The position numbers and the translations under genes are program-made. This document shows positions 5,508 to 6,163 of a stretch of 6,163 bases of DNA, one piece after another; the stretch's first letter is position 1, and every line of letters begins with the position of its first letter. Source of the DNA: an uncultured Bacilli bacterium (GTDB taxonomy: Bacteria; Bacillota_I; Bacilli_A; RF39; UBA660); assembly GCA_947628685.1 (NCBI GenBank), contig CANRAT010000067.1:1-6163 (forward strand). The letters run 5' to 3'. The notes beneath the pieces were generated by a model. It did not search any database. It saw only the letters and a program-made list of their open reading frames with translations, and was not told the DNA's origin.

Positions 5508-6047
5508 ATGAACCGCCTAAAAGAAAAGTACACTAAAGAAATCGTATCAGATTTAATTGCAAAACATAATTACAAAAACAAAGAAGAAGTACCAAAATTA
5601 GAAAAAATTGTAGTAAATATTGGTTGTGGAGATGCAACAGGTAATTCAAAATTACTTGAAGGTGCAATGAAAGACCTAGAAATTATTACAGGACAAAAAC
5701 CAGTTGCTACAAAAGCAAAAAAATCAATAGCTGGATTTAAACTTAGACAAGGTCAAGCTATAGGTTGTAAGGTAACTTTACGTGGGGAGAATATGTATAA
5801 CTTCTTAGATAAATTAATTAGTATTACATTACCTCGTGTAAGAGATTTTAGAGGTATATCTAATAAGGCATTCGACGGAAGAGGTAACTACACATTAGGA
5901 CTAACTGAGCAATTAATATTCCCAGAAATCGAATATGACAATGTAGTTAAAGTACGTGGTATGGATATAGTTTTTGTAACTACGGCAAAAACAGATGAAG
6001 AAGCACGTGATTTATTAAAAGGTTTCGGAATGCCATTTAAGAAATAA
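5508..6047 (+). CDS. rplE: 50S ribosomal protein L5
   Basis: L5 binds 5S rRNA, with L18 and in many bacteria L25, brings it into the central protuberance, and contacts P-site tRNA and S13. The product is 179 residues, the same as Bacillus L5. Motifs in order are MNRLKEKYTKEI, VPKLEKIVVNIGCGDA (28-43), LEIITGQKPVATKAKKSIAG (57-76), FKLRQGQAIGCKVTLRG (77-93), LPRVRDFRGIS (109-119) and FDGRGNYTLGLTEQLIFPEI (122-141). The C-terminus is VRGMDIVFVTTAKTDEEA then GFGMPFKK. AAGGAGGG lies about five bases before the ATG. Stop is TAA, 15 bases before rpsN. No oddities seen. Confidence 0.98.
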   Translation: MNRLKEKYTKEIVSDLIAKHNYKNKEEVPKLEKIVVNIGCGDATGNSKLLEGAMKDLEIITGQKPVATKAKKSIAGFKLRQGQAIGCKVTLRGENMYNFLDKLISITLPRVRDFRGISNKAFDGRGNYTLGLTEQLIFPEIEYDNVVKVRGMDIVFVTTAKTDEEARDLLKGFGMPFKK

Positions 6048-6062
6048 GCTTAGGAGGAAAAT

Positions 6063-6163
6063 ATGGCTAAGAAAAGTATGAAAATAAAAGCTAGTCGCGA
6101 ACCTAAATTCGAAGTACGTAGATATACTCGTTGCAGTCGTTGTGGACGTCCACATGCTGTACT
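6063..6163 (+). CDS. rpsN: 30S ribosomal protein S14, zinc-ribbon type (3' end cut by window)
   Basis: S14 lies in the 30S head beside S3, S10 and S19. Only 33 codons and two bases are present; the gene runs off the right edge in frame. The visible part reads MAKKSMKIKASREPKF, then RRYTRCSRCGRPHAV, the N-terminus of the short (about 61 residues) zinc-binding form often called S14 type Z. Cys24 and Cys27 are the first half of the CxxC...CxxC zinc site; the second pair, expected near residues 40 and 43, is outside the window. TAGGAGGA (6051-6058) precedes the ATG by four bases. The type Z assignment rests on the visible CxxC and the length pattern of the N-terminus. Zinc-free paralogues (type C-) lack these cysteines. 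Confidence 0.95.
   Translation, partial: MAKKSMKIKASREPKFEVRRYTRCSRCGRPHAV

Noticed and set aside
25..6163. An undescribed system hidden in the cluster
   Set aside because: Every stretch is explained by a known ribosomal protein in canonical order, with gaps of at most 25 bases; there is no room for extra genes or RNA elements.

Overview
The window is an uninterrupted stretch of ribosomal-protein genes, all on the + strand. It holds most of an S10 operon running directly into the start of the spc operon. The order is rplC-rplD-rplW-rplB-rpsS-rplV-rpsC-rplP-rpmC-rpsQ-rplN-rplX-rplE-rpsN', the classic bacterial order with nothing inserted. S10 (rpsJ), which normally precedes rplC, lies outside the left edge. 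The right edge cuts rpsN after 33 codons.

The DNA is strongly AT-rich, and nearly every gene has a strong AGGAGG-type ribosome binding site 3-7 bases before its start. Codons and protein sequences look like a low-GC Firmicute of the Bacilli/Mollicutes-like side (for example Erysipelotrichales, RF39, Izemoplasma- or Acholeplasma-type lineages); I cannot place it more precisely. S14 is the short zinc-ribbon type usual in Firmicutes. All ten Trp codons I could find are TGG, and none of the 13 visible stop codons is TGA (ten TAA, three TAG). There is therefore no sign of the Mycoplasma UGA-Trp code, although the sequence gives no positive proof that TGA is a stop.

Layout: positions 25-4500 hold the S10-operon part (L3, L4, L23, L2, S19, L22, S3, L16, L29). 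S17 follows at 4509-4769, and L14, L24, L5 and the start of S14 occupy 4795-6163. Gaps are 8-25 bases, and three junctions overlap: rplD/rplW by 1 base, rpsC/rplP by 26 and rplP/rpmC by 8. No internal promoter, terminator, RNA gene, repeat array or mobile element is visible, so the block is probably transcribed as one unit from a promoter upstream. The products are assembly and core proteins of both subunits: peptidyl-transferase surroundings (L2, L3, L16), exit tunnel and exit port (L4, L22, L23, L29), and mRNA entry, decoding head or central domain (S3, S14, S19, S17).

I found no undescribed system. What stands out is inside the proteins: an acidic C-terminal tail of about 51 residues on L3, a rewritten tip of the L22 exit-tunnel hairpin, a divergent stretch of L4 after its tunnel loop, and single-residue departures in S3 and L16 at positions of known functional interest. 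Comparisons with E. coli and B. subtilis proteins are from memory, not from a search.
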